A stretch of 64,000 nt of DNA. Origin: Metallosphaera tengchongensis. GTDB taxonomy: Archaea > Thermoproteota > Thermoprotei_A > Sulfolobales > Sulfolobaceae. The stretch lies in NCBI RefSeq assembly GCF_013343295.1, contig NZ_CP049074.1, positions 1,097,501-1,161,500 on the forward strand, written 5' to 3'. Of this stretch, positions 15,496-24,479 are shown in pieces. Numbering within the stretch: the stretch's first letter is position 1; each line of letters begins with the position of its first letter. Under the pieces are notes generated by a model. It was not told the DNA's origin. It was given only the letters and a program-made list of their open reading frames with translations, and ran no database searches. The position numbers were made by a program, and so were the translations under genes.

Positions 15496-15972
15496 TTACC
15501 TGCTCCTGCACATTTTCCATAAATCGTCTCCAATGTAGTGTACGTTTGAGGCAATTTTTCCTTTTTTGTTTCTCATAGCTTCCTCGGCACCTTCAGAGAT
15601 CCGCATAACAGCTATTATTTGGCCTTGTTTTGCTTTTACAAGCAACAGCTTTCCTGTATCCAGGGTTCCTTGAACTTCTAAAACTCCGGGAGCGTAAAGA
15701 TCCGCACCCCTAGCTACAGCTTTCACTGCCCCCTCGTCCACTACAACAAACGGGAGCTTAATCTCGTGTTCTTGAAGAAAGCAGAGGGTAGGGATAAGAC
15801 CATCTTCCACGAAACTTAGTTTCCCGTCTATGAAATAATATACGTTCCTTTTCTCTTTGCCTACCTCTACCTTTTCTGCAGTAATGTTTAGTCCATATAT
15901 GTCTTTCAATTTAGAGAGAAATTCTCTTGTCTCCTTTTGGGAAAGTGGATGTTTTTGCAAATTACTCACCAA
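15496..15972 (-). CDS. PUA-domain RNA-binding protein, 158 aa
   Basis: The C-terminal half, about residues 72-150 (PFVVVDEGAVKAVARGADLY, APGV, GQIIAVMRISEG), is a PUA domain with the conserved lysine-free GAxxxVxxGA-x-L-x-x-PG pattern. The N-terminal half is a small alpha/beta region as in archaeal MCT-1/Tma20-like proteins (COG2016). Such proteins bind structured RNA, probably rRNA or tRNA, in ribosome-linked work. It overlaps the end of the preceding dehydrogenase gene by 11 bases, but a functional tie is not obvious. Confidence 0.78.
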   Translation of the reverse strand: MVSNLQKHPLSQKETREFLSKLKDIYGLNITAEKVEVGKEKRNVYYFIDGKLSFVEDGLIPTLCFLQEHEIKLPFVVVDEGAVKAVARGADLYAPGVLEVQGTLDTGKLLLVKAKQGQIIAVMRISEGAEEAMRNKKGKIASNVHYIGDDLWKMCRSR

Positions 15973-18100
15973 TAAGCCTCTCCGGTTTTAGAGGCATAGA
16001 ATCGAACTTGCGTTTAAGGCATTCCACTATTGCGTTGGTCACAGCTGGAGTTCCCACTACTGTTCCAGCTTCTCCTATCCCCTTCGAGCCAGTAGGATGA
16101 GGAGATAGACCAATGGTGAAGTACTTCCAAACTATCTTTGGAGATTCTACTGCAGTGGCTAAACTGTAATCCCCTAGATTACCGTTCTCCAGAAGTCCGT
16201 CCTTTATAACTGCCTCCTCATATAGAGCTTGTCCAATTCCCTGCAAAGATCCACCGTGAATTTGCCCCTCAGCCAATAGCGGATTTATCACATTACCTAC
16301 GTCATCCAAAGCTACGTACTTCCTTACCTTCACCATTCCAGTCTCTCTATCTAAATCCGCTAATGCCATATGTACCCCGTAGGGGGTGGTTGGTTTCTTC
16401 ACAGTATAAACTGAGGTCACATCTAAGGAAATACCATTTTTGTAAGCCGACTTCACAATATCCAGGAACTCCACGCTTTTCCCAGTCTTCTTATGCGTAA
16501 CCTTACCTTCTGCATATATTACCTCCTCTACGTCCGCATCTAGAGCCTTTGCGCCAGCCTCAGTTAATCTTTTCTTGAGCTCCTGAGACGCCATTAAGAC
16601 GGCTGAGCCCCCTATCGATAATGTCCTACTGCCCCACGTCCCAATACCATCCTCTATTATTTCAGTATCTCCCCACCTAACGTCTACCCAGTCAATAGGG
16701 ATCTCTAGCGTCTCAGCTGCAAGTTGGGCGAAAGCTGTAGGATCCCCTTGTCCATGAGGACCGGTCCCTGATATAACGGTAACCTTACCATCATACTTAA
16801 CGTAAACCCTTGCGGTCTCCCAAGGTCCAAAGGCAGTTATTTCTACGTACATAGCTAAGCCTACACATGAGTTGCTAGACTTTGCTTCATTTTTTAACTG
16901 TTCATAGTAGGACTTTGCTAAATTTAGAAGTTCCACGTAGTTTCCAGTGTCATAGGTTATCCCGAACGGATTAGTGTAGGGCATTTCCTCTGGTCTTACA
17001 ACGTTCCTCAGTCTGACATCTAGTGGGTCTAGATTAAGTTCAGTGGCGATTTCCTCCAATATACTCTCGATGAAATATGTTGCTTCAGGTCTACCTGCTC
17101 CTCTATAGGAGGTCGTAGGAGTGAGATTGGTATTTACTCCGTAAGCTACAACGTAACCGTGGGAGATTTTGTACGGTCCTGGAAGCATTCTAGCAGCGCT
17201 GATCACATTACCTGAATCATCATCGTTGGCGTCCTGGTAAGGTGCACCTAGGTTCCCCACTACGGTACCAACCACCGAAGTTATGGTGCCATCCCTTTTT
17301 ACCCCAACCTTGTATCTCAGCCACTTATCCCTTCCGTGACCTGCACTTACCATCTCCTCCCTTCTGGTAGGTATCCACTTCAGGGGTATGCCGAGCTTTA
17401 AGGCAAGGTAACTCAAGGCGTACTCTTCTGGGTGGGTGATGATCTTGCTACCAAACGCTCCGCCTACATCTGGTTGTATTACACGAACGTTTTGTATACC
17501 TAGAAATTTCGCCAAGTTCCGTCTCAAGTAATGTGCTGACTGCGTAGAGGACCACACGTTTAATCTTTGACCATCAAACCACGCTACCGTTCCTATCGTC
17601 TCCATTGGGGTTGAAATTATCCTTTGATTATGAAGTTCTCCTGATATAACTACAGGGGATTCTTCAAGGATTTTTTTAGCTTCTCCACTAAAAAACTCCT
17701 TCTTTACGAAAATGTTGCTCTCAAGCTTGGAGTAAACCTTTACTTTGTTTTCCATCGCTTGGAAGGGATCCGTTTCGAATGGTAACTGTTCGTATTCCAC
17801 TTCTACGCTCTCTAGGAGATCGTAAGCCTCATACCTATCTCTGGCTACAACGGCAGCAATGGGTTGTCCTGCATAGGTCACTTCGTTGGAGGGAATAGGA
17901 AAGTCTTTACCAGGGTTTACATCATGACCAGTGAATATACCGTCTGTGCGTTTGACCCTTATAATTGCGTGCGGATACTCGGATCTAAGGAAAGCCACGT
18001 AATGTAACCCAGGTAACTGAATGTCATCTACGAAAGTTCCCTTTCCTGTTATTAACTTGGGATCCTCTATTCTCCGAAGAGCCTTGCCAACGTATTTCAT
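15962..18100 (-). CDS. Molybdopterin-binding subunit of an aldehyde/CO dehydrogenase family enzyme
   Basis: A 712-residue protein of the xanthine dehydrogenase family large subunit. It begins YVGKALRRIEDPKLITGKG and contains the catalytic-glutamate motif GIGEAGTVVG near the C-terminus, with QPDVGGAFGSK near residue 210 for cofactor binding. The active-site loop is SYRGAGRPEA, not the AYRCSFR of true CO dehydrogenases, which points to aldehyde oxidation (for instance glyceraldehyde dehydrogenase in Sulfolobales). The FAD and iron-sulfur subunits are not adjacent, so partners must be encoded elsewhere or this copy is an orphan. Confidence 0.82.
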   Translation of the reverse strand: MKYVGKALRRIEDPKLITGKGTFVDDIQLPGLHYVAFLRSEYPHAIIRVKRTDGIFTGHDVNPGKDFPIPSNEVTYAGQPIAAVVARDRYEAYDLLESVEVEYEQLPFETDPFQAMENKVKVYSKLESNIFVKKEFFSGEAKKILEESPVVISGELHNQRIISTPMETIGTVAWFDGQRLNVWSSTQSAHYLRRNLAKFLGIQNVRVIQPDVGGAFGSKIITHPEEYALSYLALKLGIPLKWIPTRREEMVSAGHGRDKWLRYKVGVKRDGTITSVVGTVVGNLGAPYQDANDDDSGNVISAARMLPGPYKISHGYVVAYGVNTNLTPTTSYRGAGRPEATYFIESILEEIATELNLDPLDVRLRNVVRPEEMPYTNPFGITYDTGNYVELLNLAKSYYEQLKNEAKSSNSCVGLAMYVEITAFGPWETARVYVKYDGKVTVISGTGPHGQGDPTAFAQLAAETLEIPIDWVDVRWGDTEIIEDGIGTWGSRTLSIGGSAVLMASQELKKRLTEAGAKALDADVEEVIYAEGKVTHKKTGKSVEFLDIVKSAYKNGISLDVTSVYTVKKPTTPYGVHMALADLDRETGMVKVRKYVALDDVGNVINPLLAEGQIHGGSLQGIGQALYEEAVIKDGLLENGNLGDYSLATAVESPKIVWKYFTIGLSPHPTGSKGIGEAGTVVGTPAVTNAIVECLKRKFDSMPLKPERLIGE

Positions 18101-18211
18101 AGTTGTTATTTAGGATGACGATGAATAAAACATTTTACGGTAATATTCAAACGTAATACCAGATATTAAAACAAGATTTCAAAACTATTGGTAAATAGAT
18201 CACAACTGGTT

Positions 18212-18832
18212 CTAACCCAAGGGACCGATCTCTTCCGATTTGATCTCCATTCCTGAACTCCTTGCGATCCTTTTAAGTCTGTTGTAAATAGTGGGATGGG
18301 ATGAAAGTATCCAAGATTTCTCATTTGGGTTCATGTAACGTAGGAGCAAGGACGTATAAGACGCTTCCCCTACCAACCTAGCGGCGAAGCTGTCGGCAGA
18401 GTATTCAAACATTCTGGAAACGTACCTGAGGAGTAGAATACTGCCTATGGTCAAAGTTAATCCAAGCGCCAGGCTTACGTTAGTTAGAAGGAAAATGGAG
18501 AGAGTGACCAGGGCCAAGGTTAAAAGTAATGTTTTAAGGCTATGCCTCCCTCTAATGTGGCCAATCTCGTGTGCCAACGCAGCCCTCAAATATTCATCGC
18601 CCGCTTGGAGCAGGCCTAAGGTAACTACCACAACGCCGTTAGGATAGGAAATTGCGTTTACCTCAGGGTCATCCTTTAATTTAACCTTCACATCTGTATT
18701 CGATAGAGCGCTTAACTCATCGATCAACCGATTATTTACGCCTTTATACTTTCTGGTTAATAATAACGGACTAGTAACGTAGAAAAGCAGTATAATTAAG
18801 GGAGGGAGCACTGTGAAAATAATCATGTCCAT
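18212..18832 (-). CDS. M48 family metallopeptidase, membrane-bound
   Basis: A short HtpX-like zinc protease of 206 residues. Residues 1-25 form a membrane segment, HEIGH at 88-92 binds zinc, and EYSADSFAARLVG around residue 142 gives the third ligand. A second hydrophobic pair spans about 102-138. It lacks the longer N-terminus of HtpX, another copy of which lies at 53091-54059. Probably degrades damaged membrane proteins. Stands alone, divergent from the alcohol dehydrogenase gene. Confidence 0.8.
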   Translation of the reverse strand: MDMIIFTVLPPLIILLFYVTSPLLLTRKYKGVNNRLIDELSALSNTDVKVKLKDDPEVNAISYPNGVVVVTLGLLQAGDEYLRAALAHEIGHIRGRHSLKTLLLTLALVTLSIFLLTNVSLALGLTLTIGSILLLRYVSRMFEYSADSFAARLVGEASYTSLLLRYMNPNEKSWILSSHPTIYNRLKRIARSSGMEIKSEEIGPLG

Positions 18833-18917
18833 GTGATATTATGAGGCGTAGTACTATTTAACCTTGAGGAAATGGGTAAAAGTTTCGCTTTTATTTCCCA
18901 ATCGTATATCGAACTTA

Positions 18918-19934
18918 ATGAAAGCCGTCATAATGGAAGGTGGGAAGGCTCACCTCAAGGATGTCGAAGTTCCACGCCTGAGCAACGGTGATGTGCTGGT
19001 AAGAATGAAAGCCTGTGGACTATGTGGTACTGATATAGAGAAAATATGCGGTCAATATACCGCTTCTCAACCTGTACTCGGTCACGAGCCTGCTGGCATC
19101 GTAGAGGAATCACTTTCGGATAAAGTGAGACCTGGAGACAGGGTCTTTGCGCATCACCACGTACCGTGTTACGAGTGCTATTACTGTAAAAAAGGAAGCA
19201 CCACCATGTGCCCCCATTATAGAAAAACCAATTTAGATCCTGGAGGTTTTGCTGAGTACTTCAGGGTCCCTGCATGGAACGTTGAGAGAGGCGGGATTTT
19301 GGTTCTACCCCAAAGCGTCTCCTTCGAAGAAGGATCCTTTGTGGAGCCTCTAGCAACCGTAGTCAGGTCTCATAACAGAGTTGGGCTAAGAAAGGACGAT
19401 TCTGTCTTAATAGTTGGTTCTGGACCTATGGGATTGCTTCACTTACTTAAAGCTAAGGAATTGGGGCTCCAAGAGATCTACGTCTCAGATATATCAGAGT
19501 ATAGGTTAAACTACGCGGAGAGGTTGGGTGCTACCTATACAATAAACCCTAGTAAGATGAAAGTAGAGGAAACTTTGAAGGAACTTACTGGGGGTAGAGG
19601 GGCAGATGTTGCGATAGTAGCTTCAGGTTCGCCCCAAGCCATTGTTTCAGGGCTCAACTCGGTCAGAAGGGGTGGCAAGGTTCTTCTATTTGGAGTTCCA
19701 TATAAAGGGACTATCTTAAACTATGACATTAGTGACCTACTCAATAATGAAATTTCAATAGTCTCCAGTAACGCTGCAGACGATAGGGACACAGAGCAGG
19801 CTCTGAAGCTAATTGCTGAAAGAAGGATCAAGGTAGCTGACCTTATCACGCATAGGTATGGTCTAGATAAATTCCAAGATGCCGTAAACGTGGCTAAGCA
19901 AGCCAATGCCATAAAGGTAGTAATAACAAATTGA
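18918..19934 (+). CDS. Zinc-dependent alcohol dehydrogenase (MDR family)
   Basis: A 338-residue medium-chain dehydrogenase. CGLCGTDIEK and GHEPAG hold the catalytic zinc ligands, CYECYYCKKGSTTMC the four structural-zinc cysteines, and VGSGPMGLLHLL the NAD(P) Rossmann loop. I start at the ATG at 18918 (MKAVIMEGGKA), the family's usual N-terminus; the upstream TTG at 18864 would add 18 unrelated residues. A TATA-like CTTTTATTTC near 18888 fits a leaderless start. The substrate is not evident; relatives act on alcohols, threonine or sugars. Confidence 0.86.
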   Translation: MKAVIMEGGKAHLKDVEVPRLSNGDVLVRMKACGLCGTDIEKICGQYTASQPVLGHEPAGIVEESLSDKVRPGDRVFAHHHVPCYECYYCKKGSTTMCPHYRKTNLDPGGFAEYFRVPAWNVERGGILVLPQSVSFEEGSFVEPLATVVRSHNRVGLRKDDSVLIVGSGPMGLLHLLKAKELGLQEIYVSDISEYRLNYAERLGATYTINPSKMKVEETLKELTGGRGADVAIVASGSPQAIVSGLNSVRRGGKVLLFGVPYKGTILNYDISDLLNNEISIVSSNAADDRDTEQALKLIAERRIKVADLITHRYGLDKFQDAVNVAKQANAIKVVITN

Positions 19935-20786
19935 AATGAACAAAATATATAAAATTAGAGTAAGTTCGAACAACCTTATAGCTTTCTCTACATGTTCAGT
20001 GGAGGGGAGATCCCCATCTCCCACTACGTAGGCTCCCTTTTTCTCAAGTCTTACGTTGAGCAGACCTGCTGCGATACTTATAGGGTACCTTGCGTTGGGG
20101 CTCTCCATCTTTGTCTCGCGTAAAACCTTCAAAGCCTTGCGGAAGTCCAGCCCTAAAAGAATACCAGAAACTATCATGAACAACCCAGTCAATCTAGCAG
20201 GTACGTAATTCAGTAAAGTGTCGACCTTTGCCGAAAAGTATCCTTCCCTTATCAGCTCAGGGGTCTTATACCCTACCATACTGTCTAAGGTGTTTGAGAA
20301 TCTCTGTAGTAGAGCCCCTGGAAGACCCAAGACCAGGAACCAAAAGATTGGTGAGGTTATACCATCCACAGTGCTTTCAAATAGGGACTCAATGGAGGCT
20401 GAGGAGACGTAACCTAGAGGAACTGAACTTAGATCTCTCCTGACTATTTCCTGGACTATATGTCTAGACTCTTCCCTAAGGGGAATAGAGTTTCTAACTA
20501 TTTTATATAGCATTCGTATAGAAAATGAAATTTTTAGAAAGTATACTGCCAGTATAACCTTTAAGATAAAGAGGTATTGTGGAACATTTACCCAAAATAT
20601 CAACGTCACTGGGATCAAGACGGGTAATACTGAAGCCAGCCACAGTAGTACTCCGTAAAGTCTTCCTTTATATGGCTTTATGAGCAGGGCAGATAGTCTA
20701 CCTACGTAAACAACTGGATGTAATTGTACTGGCGGCTCCCCAAAAAGTAGATCTAAAAGAAGTGAGGCAAACAAAATGGGTAGCAC
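19863..20786 (-). CDS. cbiB: Adenosylcobinamide-phosphate synthase CbiB/CobD
   Basis: A 307-residue membrane protein. The start LFASLLLDLLFGEPPVQLHP is the family signature (D-x-x-x-GDP/EPP-x-x-HP), and SPIFWFLVLGLPGALLQRFS and NARYPISIAAGLLNVRLEKK are further conserved stretches. It joins the aminopropanol arm to cobyric acid in cobalamin synthesis or salvage. GTG start at 20786. It overlaps cobS by 34 bases, so the two are co-transcribed. Its 3' end overlaps the convergent dehydrogenase gene by 72 bases. Confidence 0.9.
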   Translation of the reverse strand: MLPILFASLLLDLLFGEPPVQLHPVVYVGRLSALLIKPYKGRLYGVLLWLASVLPVLIPVTLIFWVNVPQYLFILKVILAVYFLKISFSIRMLYKIVRNSIPLREESRHIVQEIVRRDLSSVPLGYVSSASIESLFESTVDGITSPIFWFLVLGLPGALLQRFSNTLDSMVGYKTPELIREGYFSAKVDTLLNYVPARLTGLFMIVSGILLGLDFRKALKVLRETKMESPNARYPISIAAGLLNVRLEKKGAYVVGDGDLPSTEHVEKAIRLFELTLILYILFISICYYYLYGIGLLSHVYGILEFI

Positions 20787-21493
20787 TTGACATCACCTAT
20801 GAGAAGTAGAGGGAAGCTGAGGGATATCGTGGCCCCTATTAAATCACCTGAAGAGCCCCCCAATATTTTTTTTCCAAGGGAAGAGAATATCAGCGCTAGA
20901 ACTATAAAAAGAACTGCAACTGAAAGGGAGATAAAGGGAACAACCTGAAGCAAAATTACAGGTAACTTATTCCTCAATTTCTCGTGAAACATCTTCCCGA
21001 GCTGGCTCCCATCCATAGGTTTGAGGGTAGATAGTACAGACAGTCCTATGGCCCTGGAGACAACTTCTGCGGAAACCAGGTAATAGAGAAGGGTTAGAGA
21101 GTAACCGGTAAGAAGTCGCGTCGATATATAGAATATTGTCAAATAGACTATTGCCAGTCCAAAACCGCCAGCTCCAACAGACACGTCCTTGAGAGCTCTC
21201 AGTCTATCCTTTGGAGAACCTCTGATCATTAGCGCGTCCCCAAAGTCAAGCAGTCCGTCCAAATGGTTAAACCCTCTCATGATCTCCACGAATGGAATGA
21301 GTAAAAGATAAGAAAAATTTTCTAAAACGAAGTGGGTTAGAAATACCACAATGTAATCTAACGCACCCATGACTGCACCCACAACTATGGGGGACAAGTA
21401 AGAATAGTCTATGACCAGCTGAAAGTCTGTCTGACCGCTGGGAACTATTGAGAAGAACGATAGCTGGGCGATGATTCCTTTTAATATACGCAT
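20753..21493 (-). CDS. cobS: Adenosylcobinamide-GDP ribazoletransferase
   Basis: A 246-residue polytopic membrane protein. GFNHLDGLLDFGDALM near residue 73 is the conserved CobS motif with its metal-binding aspartates, followed by DVSVGAGGFG. It attaches alpha-ribazole to adenosyl-GDP-cobinamide, the last assembly step of cobalamin. About six membrane segments. It is the first gene of a cobS-cbiB operon and divergent from cobQ with only 17 bases between the starts, so the promoters overlap. Confidence 0.9.
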   Translation of the reverse strand: MRILKGIIAQLSFFSIVPSGQTDFQLVIDYSYLSPIVVGAVMGALDYIVVFLTHFVLENFSYLLLIPFVEIMRGFNHLDGLLDFGDALMIRGSPKDRLRALKDVSVGAGGFGLAIVYLTIFYISTRLLTGYSLTLLYYLVSAEVVSRAIGLSVLSTLKPMDGSQLGKMFHEKLRNKLPVILLQVVPFISLSVAVLFIVLALIFSSLGKKILGGSSGDLIGATISLSFPLLLIGDVKCYPFCLPHFF

Positions 21494-21510
21494 CCATTGA
21501 TACTGAGCAT

Positions 21511-22914
21511 ATGGCGATTATAATCTCTTCTAGTATGAGCGATTCAGGAAAATCTCTAGTAACTGCTGGATTAACTAAACATTTTCGTTCTACCCCGTTT
21601 AAGGCGCAGAATATGTCGCTTAACAGCTTTCCGACCAGGAGTGGAGGGGAGATAGCTTTCATCCAAGCCTATCAGGCTATGGGTAGCGGTTTAGAACCAG
21701 AAAGGTACATGAACCCAGTTCTCCTCAAGCCAAGCGGTAATGGGATCGAAGTTATATTCATGGGAGACTCCTTAGGTAATCTAGCTCCCTCTTTGTATTA
21801 CTCTTCTATTGAGAAGTTTTGGGAAAAAATTAAAGGTCTCATCAAAAATGAAATGATTATAGAAAGTGCAGGGGGAGTCGGGGAGCCCAACTTCATGGAG
21901 AGGGACATTTCAGGTTACAGGTTAATGAGGGAAGGTATACCATCCATCCTAGTCCTCGACATTGATAGGGGTGGGGCGTTTGCCTCTGCGTATGGAATAT
22001 ATAACATGATGCCGTCGAGTATTAGAAATACGTTGAAGGGCTTTATCATTAACAAGTTTCGTGGAGAGGAAAAATTCTTGGATCCTGCAGTTAGGTGGCT
22101 GGAGGACAAAACTTCCATGAAATTTATGGGCGTTATCCCATACGATCATAGGTTGAAAATCATGGCGGAGGACTCAATGAACATATCAGATCTAGGGGAC
22201 GGGGAACTAGAGGTAGCAGTAGTAGCTTATCCTTACATGAGCAACTTCAACGAACTCCACGCTTTTTCCAAGTCTAACGCAACTTTAAGATTCGTAACAA
22301 GACCCTCGCAATTGTCCAAGGCGGACCTAGTAATATTGCCCGGAACCAGAAATACAAAGGCGTCGTTGGACTGGTTGATTCAAAATGGTTTTCCAGAAAG
22401 ATTGAGAAATAAGAAAATTTTAGGGATATGTGGAGGTTTTCAGATAATGGGAAGGAAGCTAATTGATCCTTACGGATTAGAAGCTGGAGAGCCTGCTGAA
22501 TATCAGGGCTTAGGTTTCTTACCCGTGAATGTGAAGTTTCAGAAGGAGAAGGTAGTCTCCCTAAGTTTAGGCGTATCTGATGTGGGAGAGATTACGGGGT
22601 ATGAGATAAGAAGAGGTAAGGTAGAATATGAAGGCTGGGTACCATTATTGACAATTAAACAGAGAAATAATATACCGGTGGAAGTGGAGGACGGTGCTGA
22701 TGCTGGAGATAAGATAGGTATTAGCATTCACGGTGCTCTGTACTCAGAAGGTGGAAAAAAACTTCTAGAGAGATTCGGAATAAAAATTTACTCAGGTTCT
22801 CTGAAACAAGAGGTAACGGAATCGGTCGATCTAATCTATAGAATTTTGAGAGATAGGGTAGACCTCAGCCTGATAGAACAGATTTATAGGGAGAGTGAAA
22901 CTAATTCAGTATAG
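21511..22914 (+). CDS. cobQ: Cobyric acid synthase CobQ/CbiP
   Basis: A 467-residue protein with an N-terminal P-loop amidoligase domain (MAIIISSSMSDSGKSLVTAG, FKAQNMSLNS, SAGGVGEPN) and a C-terminal glutaminase-like domain (KILGICGGFQIMG, with Cys near residue 311 and ISIHGALY as the His region). It amidates four side chains of adenosylcobyrinic acid diamide. The guaA subunit gene begins directly after its stop. With cbiB and cobS it forms a late cobalamin assembly or salvage set; no early corrin-ring genes are in the window. Confidence 0.9.
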   Translation: MAIIISSSMSDSGKSLVTAGLTKHFRSTPFKAQNMSLNSFPTRSGGEIAFIQAYQAMGSGLEPERYMNPVLLKPSGNGIEVIFMGDSLGNLAPSLYYSSIEKFWEKIKGLIKNEMIIESAGGVGEPNFMERDISGYRLMREGIPSILVLDIDRGGAFASAYGIYNMMPSSIRNTLKGFIINKFRGEEKFLDPAVRWLEDKTSMKFMGVIPYDHRLKIMAEDSMNISDLGDGELEVAVVAYPYMSNFNELHAFSKSNATLRFVTRPSQLSKADLVILPGTRNTKASLDWLIQNGFPERLRNKKILGICGGFQIMGRKLIDPYGLEAGEPAEYQGLGFLPVNVKFQKEKVVSLSLGVSDVGEITGYEIRRGKVEYEGWVPLLTIKQRNNIPVEVEDGADAGDKIGISIHGALYSEGGKKLLERFGIKIYSGSLKQEVTESVDLIYRILRDRVDLSLIEQIYRESETNSV

Positions 22915-24024
22915 ATGTTCTCACCAGAGAAGTTCCTCGAAGAAATAACTCCGCAGATTAGGTCCGTCGTTGGAGACAGTAAGGTGGTAGCTGCGGTAAG
23001 TGGGGGAGTTGACAGCACTACTGCCGCTGCCCTCATGTACAGAGTTCTAGGGAATAAAGTTACACCAATAATGATAGATACTGGATTTTTAAGAAAGGAT
23101 GAAGCAGAATCTGTTAAAAGTATGCTAAAGGATATTATGCCACTAAAGGTAGTGAACAGGAGTCAGGAGTTTCTAGGGGCAGTCAAGGGATTAGAAGACG
23201 CAGAGGAGAAGAGGAAAACCTTCAGGGATACATTTTACAATACTATTTCCATTATTATGAGAGAAGAAAATTCAAAATTTCTTGTACAGGGTACTATAGC
23301 TGCTGACTGGATAGAGACTCAAGGGGGGATAAAGACTCAGCATAACGTTTTAGTTCAACTAGGTATTAATACCGAGAGGACTTGGGGTTTCTCACTGGTT
23401 GAACCATTAGCTGATCTTTACAAAAACGAGGTCAGGGAACTTGCTAGATATTTAGGTTTGCCAAGGCAAATCTCCGAGAGACAACCCTTCCCAGGGCCAG
23501 GTTTACTAGTCAGATGTGTGGGAAAGGTAACTGAAGACAAGCTCGATGTTGTTAGAAGCGCCAATTCAATAGTGGAAGACGCGTTAAGTGAGCTTCATCC
23601 ATCTCAGTACTTCGCCGCAGCCTTTGAAAACGAAGGTCAAACAGATCATACGCTTTCACAGAAGTTTAAGGACGAGATATTCGTCTACAGGACTAAAGCT
23701 ACTGGGGTTAAGGGGGACGTAAGGAGCTATGGAAGGATGGCGTCCTTCAGCTTTCGAGAAGATTATGAAGAGATAAGACAGATCTCAAAGAAAATCACGT
23801 CACTTGACTTTACAAGAGCACTAATGAGAGTGAGATCAGGGAAGGGTAAGTACACTGTAGTTATTAGGGCAGTGAACACTGAGGATTTCATGACAGCTGA
23901 TATTCTAGAGATAAAGCCTGATCTACTAATCCAAGTGGCCCAAAGGATAATGGAGCTGAACGGAGTCGGAGAAGTGGTTTACGATGTAACTACCAAACCG
24001 CCAGCGACCATAGAGTTTGAATGA
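22915..24024 (+). CDS. guaA: GMP synthase, PP-ATPase (ligase) subunit
   Basis: A 369-residue protein. The PP-loop AVSGGVDSTTAAAL near residue 27 activates XMP with ATP, and the C-terminal dimerisation domain includes RPFPGPGL-like QPFPGPGLLVRC and ends KPPATIEFE. Archaea split GMP synthase into this subunit and a separate glutaminase, which is not in the window. It starts with ATG immediately after the cobQ stop, so translation is probably coupled. Confidence 0.92.
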   Translation: MFSPEKFLEEITPQIRSVVGDSKVVAAVSGGVDSTTAAALMYRVLGNKVTPIMIDTGFLRKDEAESVKSMLKDIMPLKVVNRSQEFLGAVKGLEDAEEKRKTFRDTFYNTISIIMREENSKFLVQGTIAADWIETQGGIKTQHNVLVQLGINTERTWGFSLVEPLADLYKNEVRELARYLGLPRQISERQPFPGPGLLVRCVGKVTEDKLDVVRSANSIVEDALSELHPSQYFAAAFENEGQTDHTLSQKFKDEIFVYRTKATGVKGDVRSYGRMASFSFREDYEEIRQISKKITSLDFTRALMRVRSGKGKYTVVIRAVNTEDFMTADILEIKPDLLIQVAQRIMELNGVGEVVYDVTTKPPATIEFE

Positions 24025-24116
24025 GGATAGTTGTTCTAAGTCTGATTTCTAATAGGAAAGACTCAATCAATCGTAGTAGATAAACCCTTAAGACATTCAT
24101 TCAAAATAGGGTTTAA

Positions 24117-24470
24117 ATGAAGATGGTTATCATTGTGAGAACTGACATTAATATGGGTAAAGGAAAGATTGCAGCGCAAGTTGCTCACGCTGCTGTGAGC
24201 CTGGTATTACAAGCCTTTAGTGGAGGCACATGGAGAGACTGGTTAGACTCATGGCTATCTGAAGGTCAACCAAAGATAGTAGTTAAAATCAATTCCCTAG
24301 AAGATTTGTTGTCTAGGGTAGAGAGAGCTAGGAGAGACAATCTCCCTGTAGCTGTAATTTCAGATGCCGGGAAAACCCAAGTGGAGCCAGGAACCATTAC
24401 TTGTGCCGGAATAGGACCGGGTCCGGAAGAAGAAATAGATAGAATAACTGGAGACCTTAAACTCCTGTGA
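24117..24470 (+). CDS. pth2: Peptidyl-tRNA hydrolase Pth2
   Basis: A 117-residue protein of the archaeal/eukaryotic Pth2 family. VIIVRTDINMGKGKIAAQVAHA at the N-terminus carries the catalytic lysine and histidine region, and VISDAGKTQVEPGT with CAGIGPGP closes the active site. It frees tRNA from stalled peptidyl-tRNA. It has its own AT-rich upstream region and is followed 9 bases later by truD. Confidence 0.93.
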   Translation: MKMVIIVRTDINMGKGKIAAQVAHAAVSLVLQAFSGGTWRDWLDSWLSEGQPKIVVKINSLEDLLSRVERARRDNLPVAVISDAGKTQVEPGTITCAGIGPGPEEEIDRITGDLKLL

Positions 24471-24479
24471 GGATGTAGT

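Noticed and set aside
18864-18917. An earlier TTG start for the alcohol dehydrogenase
   Set aside because: The MDR family begins at the MKAVIM segment, and the ATG at 18918 has a TATA element at leaderless distance.
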